64,000 bases of DNA, taken from NCBI RefSeq assembly GCF_900104775.1, contig NZ_FNSA01000003.1:3472001-3536000 (forward strand), in the 5' to 3' direction. The number at the start of each line of letters is the position of its first letter. Position 1 is the first letter of the stretch. The notes beneath the pieces were generated by a model that was given only the letters and a program-made list of their open reading frames with translations, was not told the origin of the DNA and made no database searches. Below are positions 43,742-53,006 of the stretch, in pieces. A program made the translations under genes and the position numbers. Origin of the DNA: Tsukamurella tyrosinosolvens. Its GTDB lineage: Bacteria; Actinomycetota; Actinomycetes; Mycobacteriales; Mycobacteriaceae.

Positions 43742-45064
43742 TCAGCCCTCGAGGACCTTCTGGTCCAGCCGCTCCAGGCGCGTCTCCGTCATCGACGCGA
43801 TCTGGTCGACCACCACGCGCAGGCGCACGGCGTCGGAGTCCGCGGCGAGGTAGGCCGGGGAGTACAGCGGATCGATGTTCGACGGTGACGCGCCCATCAG
43901 GTAGTCGGCCACGCGCAGGATCCGGTCCCGCTGCCCCTGCTGGATCGCGAGGTGCATCTGGTTCGAGTAGATGTACTGCAGCGCCATCGTTTTCAGCAGG
44001 ATCACCTCGGCGCGCACGGACGGCGGCACCTCGACGTCGGCTTCGTAGCGGCACACCGGCTCGTTGCCCGTGGCGGCCCGGGTCGCGTCGATCGCGGCGG
44101 AGGCGAAGCGGCCAACCAGCTCACTGGTCATCCGCTTGAGCGCCACCGACGACGCGAGGCCGCCGTCGTACTTCGCGGCCGCGGCGACCACCTCGAACGA
44201 GGCCAGGCGGGCGCCGGCCTCCTCCAGCTCGGCCGCCTCGGCGCCGCGGAAGCTGCTCGCGCCGAAGCCGGACAGGCTGCGCACCTCGGCCGGCGAGGAG
44301 AGCGCGCGCAGGTCGAGGCGCCCCGAGAGGACCCCGTCCTCCACGTCGTGCACGGAGTAGGCGACGTCGTCGGACCAGTCCATGACCTGCGATTCGAGGC
44401 ACTGCCGGGTGCCGTGCGGCCCGTCCTCGCCGCCGCGCATCCAGTCCAGGACGTGGGCGTCGTCGTCGTAGACGCCGAACTTGCCGCCGGGCTCGCGGCG
44501 GCGCCACGGGTACTTGGTGGCGGCGTCGAGCGCTGCGCGGGTGAGGTTCAGGCCCACCGACTCCCCCGCGGCGTTCAACACCTTGGGCTCGAGGCGGGTG
44601 AGGATGCGCAGGTTCTGCGCGTTGCCCTCGAACCCGCCGATGTTCCGAGCGACCTCGTCGAGGGCGCGCTCGCCGTTGTGGCCGTAGGGCGGGTGCCCGA
44701 TGTCGTGCGCGAGGCCCGCGAGGTCCACCAGGTCCGGATCGCAGCCGATCCCCAGGGCGATGCCGCGACCGATCTGGCTGACCTCCAGCGAGTGGGTGAG
44801 CCGGGTGCGCGGAGTATCGCCCTCGCGCGGCCCCACGACCTGCGTCTTATCGGCGAGGCGACGCAGTGCGGCGCTGTGCAGCACCCGCGCGCGGTCCCGC
44901 GCGAAGGCGGAGCTGTGCCCCTCCCAGCGCAGGGCCTCCCACTGCGGGCCCGAGAACAGTGTGGGCTCCGTGTCCGCTTCGATGCCGGCCGTCTTGGGCG
45001 GTTCGGCGACGAGGCGTTCGACGTCGGCCGGCTGGTAGGCGGCCGGCCCGGGCAGCGAGGGCAC
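43742..45064 (-). CDS. dgt: Deoxyguanosinetriphosphate triphosphohydrolase
   Basis: A 440-residue HD-domain enzyme that cuts dGTP to deoxyguanosine and triphosphate. The motif order is family-typical: [39 protein letters not shown] with the HD metal site (about residues 120-138), and [16 protein letters not shown]. Start GTG 45064 follows directly on the cold-shock gene stop (TAGGTG), and dnaG follows 20 bases later, so cold shock protein, dgt and dnaG form one transcript. Confidence 0.93.
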   Translation of the reverse strand: MPSLPGPAAYQPADVERLVAEPPKTAGIEADTEPTLFSGPQWEALRWEGHSSAFARDRARVLHSAALRRLADKTQVVGPREGDTPRTRLTHSLEVSQIGRGIALGIGCDPDLVDLAGLAHDIGHPPYGHNGERALDEVARNIGGFEGNAQNLRILTRLEPKVLNAAGESVGLNLTRAALDAATKYPWRRREPGGKFGVYDDDAHVLDWMRGGEDGPHGTRQCLESQVMDWSDDVAYSVHDVEDGVLSGRLDLRALSSPAEVRSLSGFGASSFRGAEAAELEEAGARLASFEVVAAAAKYDGGLASSVALKRMTSELVGRFASAAIDATRAATGNEPVCRYEADVEVPPSVRAEVILLKTMALQYIYSNQMHLAIQQGQRDRILRVADYLMGASPSNIDPLYSPAYLAADSDAVRLRVVVDQIASMTETRLERLDQKVLEG

Positions 45065-45526
45065 CTACTCGGTGACCCAGCCGCGAGCGAAGGCGAAATC
45101 GGCGATCCGCTGCCGGATCTCGATGATCTGACGCGCGGTCAGATCGTCCGAGGAGTCGAGCAGCAGCTCGGTGAGCTCGTCGACGAAGGACTGCATGTCG
45201 AGCGCGCCGGCAGCGGCCGCGCGCGGCGCCGCATCCCGGCGAGGCGCCTGCTCGCGACGGTCGCCACGGTTGTCACGCTGATCACGGCTGTCGCGACGGG
45301 GCGCCGACGACGCCGCGGGCGCGCCGCCGACGACGGCGACGTTCACGGCCTTGAGCCCCTTGTCGCCCTTCTCGACGTCGAACGTGACAGCGGTGCCGGG
45401 CCGCAGCGCCGACTCGTCGAAGTCGATGTCGTTCACGTGGAGGAAGACGTCCTCGCCCCCCGCGTCCGGCGCGAGGAAGCCGAAGCCGCGCTGCGTGTCG
45501 AAATGGACCACCTTGCCGTTCGTCAT
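45065..45526 (-). CDS. Cold-shock domain protein with C-terminal helical extension
   Basis: A 153-residue protein. Residues 1-68 form a cold-shock domain with RNA-binding motifs VVHFDTQRGFGFLAPD and DVFLHVNDIDF. Residues about 72-105 are disordered, alternating Arg/Asp/Gln. Residues 110-153 form an amphipathic helical region (MQSFVDELTELLLDSSDD, then IIEIRQRIADFAF), absent from ordinary 67-residue Csp proteins. Upstream of dgt and dnaG, it may affect translation of that message. Start ATG 45526. Confidence 0.88.
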   Translation of the reverse strand: MTNGKVVHFDTQRGFGFLAPDAGGEDVFLHVNDIDFDESALRPGTAVTFDVEKGDKGLKAVNVAVVGGAPAASSAPRRDSRDQRDNRGDRREQAPRRDAAPRAAAAGALDMQSFVDELTELLLDSSDDLTARQIIEIRQRIADFAFARGWVTE

Positions 45527-45610
45527 GCGTCGAGTATCCCATAGTGAGACGGTGCGACCCGGTTGGTGCGGCGCGTCGGACCTGCCGCGATCCCCCGGTA
45601 CGGTGATCGC

Positions 45611-46021
45611 ATGAAGAAAGCGGCAGTCGCCCTCGCGGGCGTCACCCTGGTGGCGCTCGCGGCGTGCACCTCCCCCAACATCGACTCCAGCACCGTGGTC
45701 GAGATCGACGGCAAGGCCGAGAGTGACGCCGAGTACGTCAATGCCGGGTGCTCGCGCACCGGCGACTCCATCACGGTGGGCTCGGGCAGCGTCCAGACCG
45801 CCCGCGGCATCGGCGCCATGCTCACCGAGGGCAATCCGCCCACGGTGAACAGCCTGTTCATCGCCACCGGGGGCAACGTGATGACGGTGCTGAACACGCC
45901 CGTGGGGAAGGTCGGCTCGGCCAAGGCCTCGAAGGCGGGCAATCGCTACACGATCACGGGCGAGGCCCGCGCCGCGGACCTGAGCACCAAGAAGTTCCGC
46001 GTCGAGATCACCTGCGGCTGA
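45611..46021 (+). CDS. LpqH-like lipoprotein (19-kDa antigen family)
   Basis: A 136-residue lipoprotein: MKKAAVALAGVTLVALAACTS with lipobox LVALAAC and Cys19 as the lipid anchor. The mature part follows the LpqH family: VVEIDGKAESDAEYV with a Cys in VNAGCSRTGDS and a C-terminal FRVEITCG, giving a conserved disulfide. Members are major surface antigens; the molecular role is unclear. It has no SD of note and stands alone, ending before a strong hairpin. Confidence 0.8.
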   Translation: MKKAAVALAGVTLVALAACTSPNIDSSTVVEIDGKAESDAEYVNAGCSRTGDSITVGSGSVQTARGIGAMLTEGNPPTVNSLFIATGGNVMTVLNTPVGKVGSAKASKAGNRYTITGEARAADLSTKKFRVEITCG

Positions 46022-46028
46022 TATGCGT

Positions 46029-46060
46029 CCGCCCGTCCGGTCACGCGACCGGACGGGCGG
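46029..46060. terminator. 14-bp perfect hairpin between lipoprotein gene and glyS
   Basis: CCGCCCGTCCGGTC (46029-46042) pairs fully with 46047-46060 across the loop ACGC. It separates the LpqH-like gene from the convergent glyS and can serve both. Confidence 0.8.
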
Positions 46061-46078
46061 AGCCGTCGATGTCGGAGG

Positions 46079-47494
46079 TCAGCAGCCGGCGAGGCGCGCG
46101 GCCAGGTACTGCTGGATCTCCGCGAGCGGCACCCGCTCCTGCGCCATCGTGTCCCGCTCACGCACGGTCACCGACTCGTCCTCGAGCGTGTCGAAGTCGA
46201 CGGTGACGCAGAACGGGGTGCCGATCTCGTCCTGGCGGCGGTAGCGCTTGCCGATGCCCTGCGCGTCGTCGAAGTCGACGTTCCAGTACTGGCGCAGCTG
46301 CGCCGACAGCTCGCGGGCCTTGGGCGAGAGCTTCTCGTCGCGCGAGAGGGGCAGGACGGCCACCTTGACCGGGGCGAGGCGCCGGTCCAGCTTCAGCACC
46401 ACGCGGGTGTCGGTGCCGCCGTTGGCCTTCGGCACCTCCTCCTCGGTGTAGGCGTCAACGAGGAACGCCATCAGCGACCGGGTGAGACCGGCCGCGGGCT
46501 CGATCACGTACGGCGTGTACCGCTCGCCCGACTGCTGGTCGAAGTACTCCAGCGACTCGCCCGAGTGCTCCGTGTGGGTGCCGAGGTCGAAGTCGGTGCG
46601 GTTCGCGATGCCCTCGAGCTCGCCCCACTCGCTGCCGGCGAATTCGAACCGGTACTCGATGTCGACGGTGCCCTTGGAATAGTGGCTCAGCTTCTCCTGC
46701 GGATGGGTGAACAGGCGCAGGTTCTCCGGGTCGATGCCCAGGTCCGTGTACCACTTGAGGCGGTAGTCGATCCAGTACTGGTGCCACTCGTCGTCGTCGC
46801 CCGGCTTGACGAAGAACTCCATCTCCATCTGCTCGAACTCACGGGTCCGGAAGATGAAGTTGCCGGGCGTGATCTCGTTGCGGAAGCTCTTGCCGATCTG
46901 GCCGATGCCGAACGGCGGCTTCTTACGCGCCGTGGTCATCACGTTCTTGAAGTTCACGAAGATGCCCTGCGCGGTCTCGGGCCGCAGGTAGTGCAGGCCC
47001 TCCTCCGACTCGATCGGGCCGAGGTAGGTCTTGAGCATCATGTTGAAGTCGCGGGGCTCGGTCCACTGCCCCTTGGTGCCGCAGTCGGGGCAGACGATCT
47101 CCGTCATCGGCACGGCGTCCGGGTCGATCTCCTCACCCTTGGCGGCGCGCTTCTCGGCGTACGCCTCCTGCAGGTGGTCCTGACGGTGCCGCTTGTGGCA
47201 GTTCAGGCACTCCACCAGCGGATCGTTGAACACCGACACGTGGCCCGAGGCGACCCACACCTGGCGGGGCAGGATGATCGCGCTGTCGAGGCCCACCACG
47301 TCGTCGCGCGAGGTGACCATGTTGCGCCACCACTGCTTCTTGATGTTCTCCTTGAGCTCCACACCCAGCGGCCCGTAGTCCCAGGCCGACTTCGTGCCGC
47401 CGTAGATCTCACCGGACTGGAAGACCAGTCCCCTGCGCTTGCACAGGTTGGCGACGGTATCGACTTTGGTTGCTTTGGCCACGGCGCGCTTCAT
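46079..47494 (-). CDS. glyS: Glycyl-tRNA synthetase, class II alpha2 type
   Basis: A 471-residue homodimeric enzyme that charges tRNA-Gly. Class II motif 1 ([17 protein letters not shown]), motif 2 ([23 protein letters not shown], quoted in part) and motif 3 ([14 protein letters not shown]) are in order. A zinc-binding [12 protein letters not shown] and CPDCGTKGQ pair appears in the insertion between motifs. ATG 47494 gives a start close to the mycobacterial enzyme; the longer frame adds an unlikely Arg/Gly-rich leader. The neighbour upstream is the divergent smtB-type gene, with a shared upstream region. Confidence 0.93.
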   Translation of the reverse strand: MKRAVAKATKVDTVANLCKRRGLVFQSGEIYGGTKSAWDYGPLGVELKENIKKQWWRNMVTSRDDVVGLDSAIILPRQVWVASGHVSVFNDPLVECLNCHKRHRQDHLQEAYAEKRAAKGEEIDPDAVPMTEIVCPDCGTKGQWTEPRDFNMMLKTYLGPIESEEGLHYLRPETAQGIFVNFKNVMTTARKKPPFGIGQIGKSFRNEITPGNFIFRTREFEQMEMEFFVKPGDDDEWHQYWIDYRLKWYTDLGIDPENLRLFTHPQEKLSHYSKGTVDIEYRFEFAGSEWGELEGIANRTDFDLGTHTEHSGESLEYFDQQSGERYTPYVIEPAAGLTRSLMAFLVDAYTEEEVPKANGGTDTRVVLKLDRRLAPVKVAVLPLSRDEKLSPKARELSAQLRQYWNVDFDDAQGIGKRYRRQDEIGTPFCVTVDFDTLEDESVTVRERDTMAQERVPLAEIQQYLAARLAGC

Positions 47495-47603
47495 CTCCGA
47501 CGGGTTGTGAGAAGGAAAAACGTACGCACCGACTCTACCGTTCGGGCCCCGGCCCGCGGCGCGATGGGACGCCTCCGCCCCGCCGCTTGACGTGGCCGAT
47601 CCC

Positions 47604-47627
47604 GCATATGAAAATGATTGTTGATAA
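47604..47627. promoter_or_regulatory. AT-rich putative Zur/SmtB operator
   Basis: A strikingly AT-rich segment in a GC-rich region, containing TGAAAATGATTGTTGATAA, a partial match to the actinobacterial Zur box (TGAAAATGATTTTCA type). It lies before the SD of smtB-zur, as expected for autoregulation. The regulator binding it is inferred. Confidence 0.5.
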
Positions 47628-48006
47628 GAGGAGGCCTCCCATTCCCACCGACATCGTCCCGACCGTCGTCGCCGACTGCCCCGTCGACCCCGGCGACCCG
47701 CCGCGCACACAGCCCGATCCCGAGGTCCTCACCGCCACGGGCGACCTATTGCGCGCCCTGGCCGCACCGGTCCGCATCTCCATCGTGCTCGAGCTCATGC
47801 AGTCCGAGCTGTGCGTGCACCAGCTGGTCGACGCCCTCGGCGTGACCCAGCCGCTCGTCAGCCAGCACCTGCGCGTCCTCAAGTCCGCGGGCGTGGTCCG
47901 CGGCGAGCGCAACGGCCGCGAGATCGTCTACCGCCTGGTCGACGACCACCTCGCGCACATCGTGGTCGACGCCGTCGCCCACGCCACCGAACGGCCGGGG
48001 GTGTGA
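47608..48006 (+). CDS. ArsR/SmtB family metal-responsive repressor
   Basis: A winged-helix repressor, up to 132 residues. DNA-binding part: [35 protein letters not shown]. The C-terminal helix [17 protein letters not shown] holds the D-x-H and H-x-x-E zinc site of SmtB/CzrA proteins. It matches M. tuberculosis Rv2358 beside zur. The ATG at 47608 was used, but a perfect GAGGAGG (47628-47634) lies 6 bases before an in-frame ATT (47641), which may be the true start. It overlaps zur by 4 bases. Zinc is the likely signal. Confidence 0.88.
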   Translation: MKMIVDKRRPPIPTDIVPTVVADCPVDPGDPPRTQPDPEVLTATGDLLRALAAPVRISIVLELMQSELCVHQLVDALGVTQPLVSQHLRVLKSAGVVRGERNGREIVYRLVDDHLAHIVVDAVAHATERPGV

Positions 48007-48419
48007 CGGTGACCGTCCACGCCACCAAGGGCACCGGCGTCCGCGCGACGAAGCAGCGCGGCGCCATCACGCAAGCGCTGCGGTCGGTGTCGGAGTTCAA
48101 ATCGGCCCAGGAGCTGCACGAGCAGCTCCGCGCGGACGGCGAGTCGATCGGCCTGACCACCGTCTACCGGAACCTGCAGGCGATGGCGGACGCCGGCGCC
48201 GTGGACACCCTCCGCACGGACAGCGGCGAGGCCCTGTTCCGGCTCTGCTCGGAGGAGCACCATCACCACCTGGTCTGCCGCGAGTGCGGGCGCACCGTCG
48301 AGGTGACGGACCGGACGGTCGAGGCGTGGTCGGCGCGGACCGCGGCGGCGCACGGCTTCACCGACGTGACGCACACGCTGGAGATCTTCGGCCGCTGCGC
48401 CGACTGCTCGCGCCCCTGA
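48003..48419 (+). CDS. zur: Zinc uptake regulator Zur/FurB (Fur family)
   Basis: A 138-residue Fur-family repressor. The DNA-binding half contains VRATKQRGAITQALR and TTVYRNLQAMADAGAVD; the metal half has LCSEEHHHHLVCRECGRTVEV with a His cluster and a CxxC, and a second CxxC at the C-terminus (GRCADCS), the structural zinc site. In mycobacteria the equivalent protein represses zinc uptake and alternative ribosomal proteins. GTG 48003 overlaps the smtB stop, giving the conserved smtB-zur pair. A GTG at 48009 is a possible alternative start. Confidence 0.92.
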   Translation: MTVTVHATKGTGVRATKQRGAITQALRSVSEFKSAQELHEQLRADGESIGLTTVYRNLQAMADAGAVDTLRTDSGEALFRLCSEEHHHHLVCRECGRTVEVTDRTVEAWSARTAAAHGFTDVTHTLEIFGRCADCSRP

Positions 48420-48449
48420 CCGTATCCGCGCCGGGCGGACCGGGCGGAG

Positions 48450-49058
48450 TCAGCTGCGGACGGCCTGGGCCAGGAAAGGCGAGAGCACGGCGGACACCTC
48501 GCGCGCCGCCTCCTCCGGGCCCTCGATCGGCATGGTGAGGTGGCTGAACGCGAGCCGCACGAGCACGCCCGCCGCCACCTGCGCGTCGGCCCGCCGGACC
48601 TGCGCCCAGCTCATGGCGAGGATCTCCGCGAGGCCCTCCGCGGCGCGCTGCATGATCGGGGTGCCGTCGATCGTCACGATCCCCATGAGATCGCGGTGGG
48701 GATTCGGCCCCACGATGTTGATGACGACGGGGTCGCCCATACCGATCTGGAAGACGCCGCGCATGGCGTCGTCGACCGCGGCGTCGATCTCGCCAGGGTG
48801 CGCGTCGATCCGCTCCTGCACGAAGGCGAGCAGGCCGTCGACGAACCGGGTGACGTACGCGACGGCCATGCCCTTGCGGGAGCCGAACTCGTTGTAGAGG
48901 GTCTGCCTGCTGACGCCGGCCTCGCGGGCGACGGCGGCCATCGTGACCGCCGACCACTCCCGCCCGCTGAGGACGCCGCTGACCGCGTCGAGCGCCTGAT
49001 CCCGCACCGTTTGCTTGGGCGCGGCATCAGCGGCATCGCGCCCGACGAGGACGGTCAT
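48450..49058 (-). CDS. TetR family regulator of the alk cluster
   Basis: A 202-residue regulator. The helix-turn-helix is TMAAVAREAGVSRQTLYNEFGSRKGMA at about residues 37-62 (quoted here in fragments); the ligand domain is helical with HLTMPIEGPEEA near the C-terminus. It is the last gene of the alkB-rubA1-rubA2-rubB cluster, and its ATG (49058) overlaps the rubB stop as ATGA. The position equals AlkU/AlkX of Rhodococcus and Dietzia, where the regulator senses fatty acids and represses alkB. It probably binds the inverted repeat before alkB. Confidence 0.86.
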   Translation of the reverse strand: MTVLVGRDAADAAPKQTVRDQALDAVSGVLSGREWSAVTMAAVAREAGVSRQTLYNEFGSRKGMAVAYVTRFVDGLLAFVQERIDAHPGEIDAAVDDAMRGVFQIGMGDPVVINIVGPNPHRDLMGIVTIDGTPIMQRAAEGLAEILAMSWAQVRRADAQVAAGVLVRLAFSHLTMPIEGPEEAAREVSAVLSPFLAQAVRS

Positions 49059-50239
49059 CGCGCGACCGCCGCCGCGATCTGCTCGGACAGCTCTCCGCGG
49101 ACCGCCCGCAGTTCCTTGGGCCGGCCCATCGCCACGGCGCCCGCGAGCGCGCCGCCGCGGCTGCACCGCGCGAAGAAGGGATCGCCGCTCGCCGTGTCCA
49201 TGGGGCCGTCCACCTCCAGCTCGTCGTCCGCCGCGGGCCATCCCGCGAACTGCAGCACCGCCCCGAACTGGTTCGACCAGCCCCACGGGACCGTGGGGGC
49301 GGGCGCACCGCCGAGGAGCACCTGCGCGACCGCCGTGCCCTGGTCCTGCGCCGCCGACCAGTTCTCGGCGCGGTAGGTACCGCCTTCCAGCGGATGGGGC
49401 ACCCGCGCGCAGTCGCCGACGGCGTAGACGCCCTCGGCGGACGTGCGGTACTGCTCGTCCACCAGGATACCGTCGTCGACCCGGAGGGCCAGGCGCTCGG
49501 CGAGCCCCGTGTCGGGGCTCGAGCCCACCGCGACGACCAGCAGGTCGGCGACGAGGGCGCCGCCACCGGGCAGCGCGACGGAGACCTGGTCGGGGTCGAC
49601 GGTGATCTCGCCCGGCCGGACGCCGAGCAGCAGGTCGACGCCGGCCTCGCGCTGCAGGCCGGCCAGGCGTTCGCCGATCGACGGGGGCACGACGCGGGCG
49701 AGGGGCAGGGTGGCCGGTTCGATGACGGTCACCGTGGCTCCGAGCTTCGCGGCGGCCGAGGCCACCTCGGAGCCGATCAGGCCCGCGCCGAGGACGATCA
49801 CGCTGCCGGCGCGGCCCAGCTCGTCGCGCAGCGCCGTCGCGTCGGCGAAGTCCCGCAGGTACTTCACACGGGGCGCGGGCGGCAGGCCCGGCAGCTCGCG
49901 CGCGGCGCCGCCGGTCGCGAGCACCAGCGAGCCGTAGGCGAGCGCGGCACCGTCGGACAGCTCCAGGGTGCGGGCGGCCGTGTCGCCGCCCGTCACGACG
50001 ACCCCGGTGCGGACCGCGACCCCGATGTCCTCCCAGTGCGTCGCGGGCTTGAGGAGCGCCTTCTCGACGGGCATGCCCGTCAGGAGCACGTCCTTCGACA
50101 GCGTGGGCCGTCGGTACGGGAGGTGCTGGTCACGCCCGACGAGGGTCACTGCCCCGTCGAATCCGCCGGTCCGCAGCGCAAGGGCCGCGGTGGCGCCCGC
50201 GACGCCCGTGCCGACGATCACCACACTGTCGGTGCTCAT
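49055..50239 (-). CDS. rubB: Rubredoxin reductase (FAD/NAD)
   Basis: A 394-residue flavoprotein that passes electrons from NADH to rubredoxin. FAD motif [17 protein letters not shown] at the N-terminus, NAD motif [17 protein letters not shown] near 147, [14 protein letters not shown] near 275, and a C-terminal domain of the ferredoxin reductase type. It acts with the two rubredoxins and AlkB. Its ATG (50239) overlaps the second rubredoxin stop, and its own stop overlaps the TetR start, so the whole cluster is translationally linked. Confidence 0.92.
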   Translation of the reverse strand: MSTDSVVIVGTGVAGATAALALRTGGFDGAVTLVGRDQHLPYRRPTLSKDVLLTGMPVEKALLKPATHWEDIGVAVRTGVVVTGGDTAARTLELSDGAALAYGSLVLATGGAARELPGLPPAPRVKYLRDFADATALRDELGRAGSVIVLGAGLIGSEVASAAAKLGATVTVIEPATLPLARVVPPSIGERLAGLQREAGVDLLLGVRPGEITVDPDQVSVALPGGGALVADLLVVAVGSSPDTGLAERLALRVDDGILVDEQYRTSAEGVYAVGDCARVPHPLEGGTYRAENWSAAQDQGTAVAQVLLGGAPAPTVPWGWSNQFGAVLQFAGWPAADDELEVDGPMDTASGDPFFARCSRGGALAGAVAMGRPKELRAVRGELSEQIAAAVAR

Positions 50240-50424
50240 GCCCGGGACACCTCGACCATCTCGAAATCGGCCTTGGCGGCACCGCAGTCGGGGCAGGACC
50301 AGTCGTCGGGGATGTCGTCCCAGCGGGTGCCGGGCTCGATGCCGTCCTCGGGCCAGCCCTCGGCCTCGTCGTACTCGAAGCCGCACTGGAGGCAGCGGAA
50401 CAGCTTGAAGGGGGCGTCACTCAT
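50236..50424 (-). CDS. rubA2: Rubredoxin (second)
   Basis: A 62-residue iron protein with two CxxCG loops ([14 protein letters not shown] and [16 protein letters not shown]) binding one Fe. Acidic surface and [10 protein letters not shown] match AlkG2-type rubredoxins, which take part in electron transfer to AlkB. It follows the first rubredoxin by 35 bases and overlaps rubB by 4. The AGAGAGGAA site upstream supports ATG 50424. Confidence 0.93.
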   Translation of the reverse strand: MSDAPFKLFRCLQCGFEYDEAEGWPEDGIEPGTRWDDIPDDWSCPDCGAAKADFEMVEVSRA

Positions 50425-50459
50425 GATCGGTTCCTCTCTCGTCGGGGGGATTCGGTCGT

Positions 50460-50621
50460 TCAGACCGGTTCGAAGTCGACCTTGTCGCGGACCCCGCAGT
50501 CGGGGCAGTTCCAGTCGTCGGGGATGTCGGTCCAGAGGGTGCCGGCGGGCCACCCCTCGCGGGGCGCGCCTGCGGCCTCGTCGTACACGTAGTCGCACAC
50601 GGGACACTGGAAGGAGCTCAT
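50460..50621 (-). CDS. rubA1: Rubredoxin (first)
   Basis: A 53-residue rubredoxin with [15 protein letters not shown] and [16 protein letters not shown], the two Cys pairs of the iron site. It begins at ATG 50621, overlapping the alkB stop in an ATGA junction, so it is translated with alkB. Two rubredoxins of differing type, as here, occur in Rhodococcus alkB clusters and only one type may support AlkB directly. Confidence 0.93.
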   Translation of the reverse strand: MSSFQCPVCDYVYDEAAGAPREGWPAGTLWTDIPDDWNCPDCGVRDKVDFEPV

Positions 50622-51880
50622 GCGGCGGCCTGCTCTCCGGTGGTGGTGGCGCCGTACTGGGCGAGCACCTTGTCGCGGACGCGGGGGTGGATGTTGACCT
50701 TGGTGATGTCGCCGTCGTAGTGATCGAGCACGCGGTGGTCCATCAGGCGGCGCCACAGCGGCGGGAAGTACGTCAGGCCGATGAGCGTGGCGTAGCCCTG
50801 GGGCAGCGACGGGGCCTCTTCGAAGGACCGCAGCGTCTGGTAGCGGCGCGTGGGGTTCGCGTGGTGGTCGCTGTGGCGCTGCAGGTGGTACAGGAAGACG
50901 TTGGTGATGATGCGGTCCGAGTTCCAGGAGTGCTTCGGGGCGCAGCGCTCGTAGCGGCCGGAGGCGGTCTTCTGGCGCAGCAGGCCGTAGTGCTCGAGGT
51001 AGTTCACGGACTCCAGGAGGCTGAATCCGTACACGCCCTGGATGATCAGGAAGGGCAGGACGTACCAGCCGAACACCGCGGTCAGGCCGCCGAACAGCAC
51101 GACCGTCATGATCCAGGCGTTGAGCACGTCGTTCTTGAGCGTCCACGGGCTCTTGCCGAGCCGCTCGAGGCGCGTCTTCTCCAGGCTCCACGAGGACTTC
51201 AGGCTGCCCCACACGCTGCGCGGCAGGAACTCCCAGAAGGTCTCGCCGAAGCGGCCGGACGCAGGATCCTCGGGGGTCGCGACGCGGACGTGGTGGCCGC
51301 GGTTGTGCTCGATGAAGAAGTGGCCGTACATGGCGGGCGCGAGGGTGAGCTTGGCGATCCAGCGCTCGTTCTCGGGCTTCTTGTGGCCCAGCTCGTGCCC
51401 GGTGTTGATCGCGATGCCGGCGACCACGCCCAGGCTGAGGGTGAGTCCGATCTGGCTGATCAGGCCGAGCCCGCCGCCGTTCGCATAGACGCCGCCCAAC
51501 CAGGTGAGGTTGTCAGCGGTGAGGAGGTAGCACATGAAGACCAGCGAGGCGAGCTGGAAGGGCAGGAAGATGTAGGTGAGCCACTTGTAGTACTTGGAGT
51601 TCTCCAACGCCTCCATCACCTCCTCCGGCGGGTTCTCGCCGTCGTCGCCGGCCTTGATGTCGACGATCGGGAGGATCACGTACAGGAGGATCGGGCCGAT
51701 CCACCACAGCACCGGCGCCAGGTACATGAGCGGGGTGCTGCCGATGCCGAGCAGCATCATGAGCCCCACGGCGAAGAACAGGGCGGTGGGGACGAACAGG
51801 CCCCACAGCCAAAGTCGCTTCTTGTGGTCGGTCCAGACGGCTTCGTTGCCGTCCGCGTCGATGTAAGCCAGGCCCTTCAC
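50618..51880 (-). CDS. alkB: Alkane 1-monooxygenase
   Basis: An integral-membrane di-iron enzyme that oxidises terminal methyl groups of n-alkanes using electrons from the rubredoxins. The histidine boxes are present: [32 protein letters not shown] and NYLEHYGL, with about six membrane helices. I place the start at GTG 51880 because a perfect AAGGAGG lies 5 bases before it; the longer frame begins at 51931, close to the inferred transcription start, and adds 17 residues (MTSVTAPAGGERIKEGT). Length with the short start is 420 aa. Confidence 0.95.
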   Translation of the reverse strand: MKGLAYIDADGNEAVWTDHKKRLWLWGLFVPTALFFAVGLMMLLGIGSTPLMYLAPVLWWIGPILLYVILPIVDIKAGDDGENPPEEVMEALENSKYYKWLTYIFLPFQLASLVFMCYLLTADNLTWLGGVYANGGGLGLISQIGLTLSLGVVAGIAINTGHELGHKKPENERWIAKLTLAPAMYGHFFIEHNRGHHVRVATPEDPASGRFGETFWEFLPRSVWGSLKSSWSLEKTRLERLGKSPWTLKNDVLNAWIMTVVLFGGLTAVFGWYVLPFLIIQGVYGFSLLESVNYLEHYGLLRQKTASGRYERCAPKHSWNSDRIITNVFLYHLQRHSDHHANPTRRYQTLRSFEEAPSLPQGYATLIGLTYFPPLWRRLMDHRVLDHYDGDITKVNIHPRVRDKVLAQYGATTTGEQAAA

Positions 51881-51945
51881 GGTGCCCTCCTTAATCCGTT
51901 CGCCCCCGGCGGGGGCTGTGACTGAGGTCATACGCTCTGGCCTCA

Positions 51946-51974
51946 GTATTTGACACCTACGACGCGTTTGTCAA
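51946..51974 (-). promoter_or_regulatory. alkB promoter overlapped by an inverted repeat
   Basis: On the minus strand, TTGACA (51974-51969) is 17 bases from AAATAC (51951-51946), a good -35 with a weak -10. TTGACA and TGTCAA also form an inverted repeat, TTGACA-N13-TGTCAA (51950-51974), across the promoter, a likely TetR operator. Promoter and operator are inferred from sequence only. Confidence 0.6.
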
Positions 51975-52053
51975 GCGATTCGTGGACATATTCCGTAGAT
52001 CTGTAAACCCGCAGGTAGACAGATTCGACTCGCTCGTACAATGACGAGTTTTT

Positions 52054-52082
52054 AGTTGTGCGCAATCGAGTTGTGTGCAATC
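52054..52082. promoter_or_regulatory. Tandem OhrR-type operator
   Basis: AGTTGTGCGCAATC (52054-52067) and AGTTGTGTGCAATC (52069-52082) are near-identical direct repeats 15 bases apart, each with a TTG-N4-CAA dyad. They end 8 bases before the ohrR start and resemble OhrR operators. The GTG at 52058 lies inside the first repeat and is not a credible start. Confidence 0.65.
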
Positions 52083-52090
52083 CTTATGGG

Positions 52091-52516
52091 GTGGAAGCGA
52101 ACCAGACCTTGAACGAACAGCTCTGCTTCGCGCTGTACTCGGCCGCGCGGGTGGCGTCCAACGCCTACCGCGAGGAACTGACGGCGCTGGGCCTCACGTA
52201 CACCCAGTACGTCACGCTGCTCGCCCTGTGGGAGCGCGACGGCGTCACGGTCTCCGCACTCGGCGAACGGCTGCGCCTCGACAGCGGCACCCTCTCACCG
52301 CTCATCCGCCGGCTCGAGGGAGCGGGCCTGCTCGAACGCCGCCGCGACCAGGCCGACGAGCGTCTGGTCACGGTCCATGTCACCGACGCCGGGCGCGCGC
52401 TGCGCCCCAGGGTCGATGCCGCGAGGAGCCGGGTCTACGAGGGCTTCAACCTGCCCGTGGAGGACGCGATCGCCCTCCGCGATCTGGCGAACCGCTTCTG
52501 CGCAGCGCACACCTGA
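52091..52516 (+). CDS. ohrR: Organic hydroperoxide sensor-repressor, MarR/OhrR family
   Basis: A 141-residue MarR-type repressor with the OhrR sensing Cys12 in LNEQLCFALYSAARV, the DNA-binding region TVSALGERLRLDSGTLSPLIRRLEGAGLLERRR (quoted only in parts), and a wing ERRRDQADERLV. Peroxide oxidises the Cys and releases DNA, derepressing ohr. The GTG at 52091 is used because the direct repeats end just upstream and the longer frame would translate through them. ohr follows 29 bases after the stop. Confidence 0.9.
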   Translation: MEANQTLNEQLCFALYSAARVASNAYREELTALGLTYTQYVTLLALWERDGVTVSALGERLRLDSGTLSPLIRRLEGAGLLERRRDQADERLVTVHVTDAGRALRPRVDAARSRVYEGFNLPVEDAIALRDLANRFCAAHT

Positions 52517-52545
52517 CCCCCACCGTTCCAGGAGGAACCACCACC

Positions 52546-52968
52546 ATGAATCCCGTCTACACCGCCGAGGCCATCGCCACCGGCGCCGGCCGCGACGGCC
52601 GCACCCGTACCGACGACGGTCGCGTCGACCTGCAGCTCGCCATCCCGAAGGAGATGGGCGGCTCGGGCGACGGCGCGAACCCCGAGCAACTCTTCGCCGC
52701 CGGCTACGCCGCCTGCTTCCACAGCGCCCTGCAGATGGTGGCCCGCTCGCAGAAGGTCGACCTCGGCGACTCCAGCGTGGGTGCCCGGGTCGGCATCGGC
52801 CCCAACGGTTCCGGCGGTTTCGGCCTCACCGTCGCGCTCGAGGTCGTCATCCCCGACGTCGAGCACGACGCCGCCCAGGCCCTCGCGGACGCGGCGCACC
52901 AGGTCTGCCCGTACTCGAACGCCGTGCGCGGCAACGTCGACGTCTCCGTGACCGTCGCCGACGACTGA
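52546..52968 (+). CDS. ohr: Organic hydroperoxide resistance protein
   Basis: A 140-residue OsmC/Ohr-fold peroxidase that reduces organic hydroperoxides with dihydrolipoyl-linked thiols. The Cys pair is Cys57 in YAACFHSAL and Cys121 in HQVCPYSNAVRGN. A GGAGGA site lies 7 bases before ATG 52546. It is co-transcribed with ohrR and followed 38 bases later by the MDR reductase gene, which may belong to the same stress group. Confidence 0.94.
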   Translation: MNPVYTAEAIATGAGRDGRTRTDDGRVDLQLAIPKEMGGSGDGANPEQLFAAGYAACFHSALQMVARSQKVDLGDSSVGARVGIGPNGSGGFGLTVALEVVIPDVEHDAAQALADAAHQVCPYSNAVRGNVDVSVTVADD

Positions 52969-53006
52969 ACTCACCTCACCCCACCACCCCCGACAAGGAG
53001 ACATCC

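Noticed and set aside
52058-52090. GTG 52058 as the ohrR start
   Set aside because: It lies inside a direct-repeat operator candidate; the family start fits GTG 52091.
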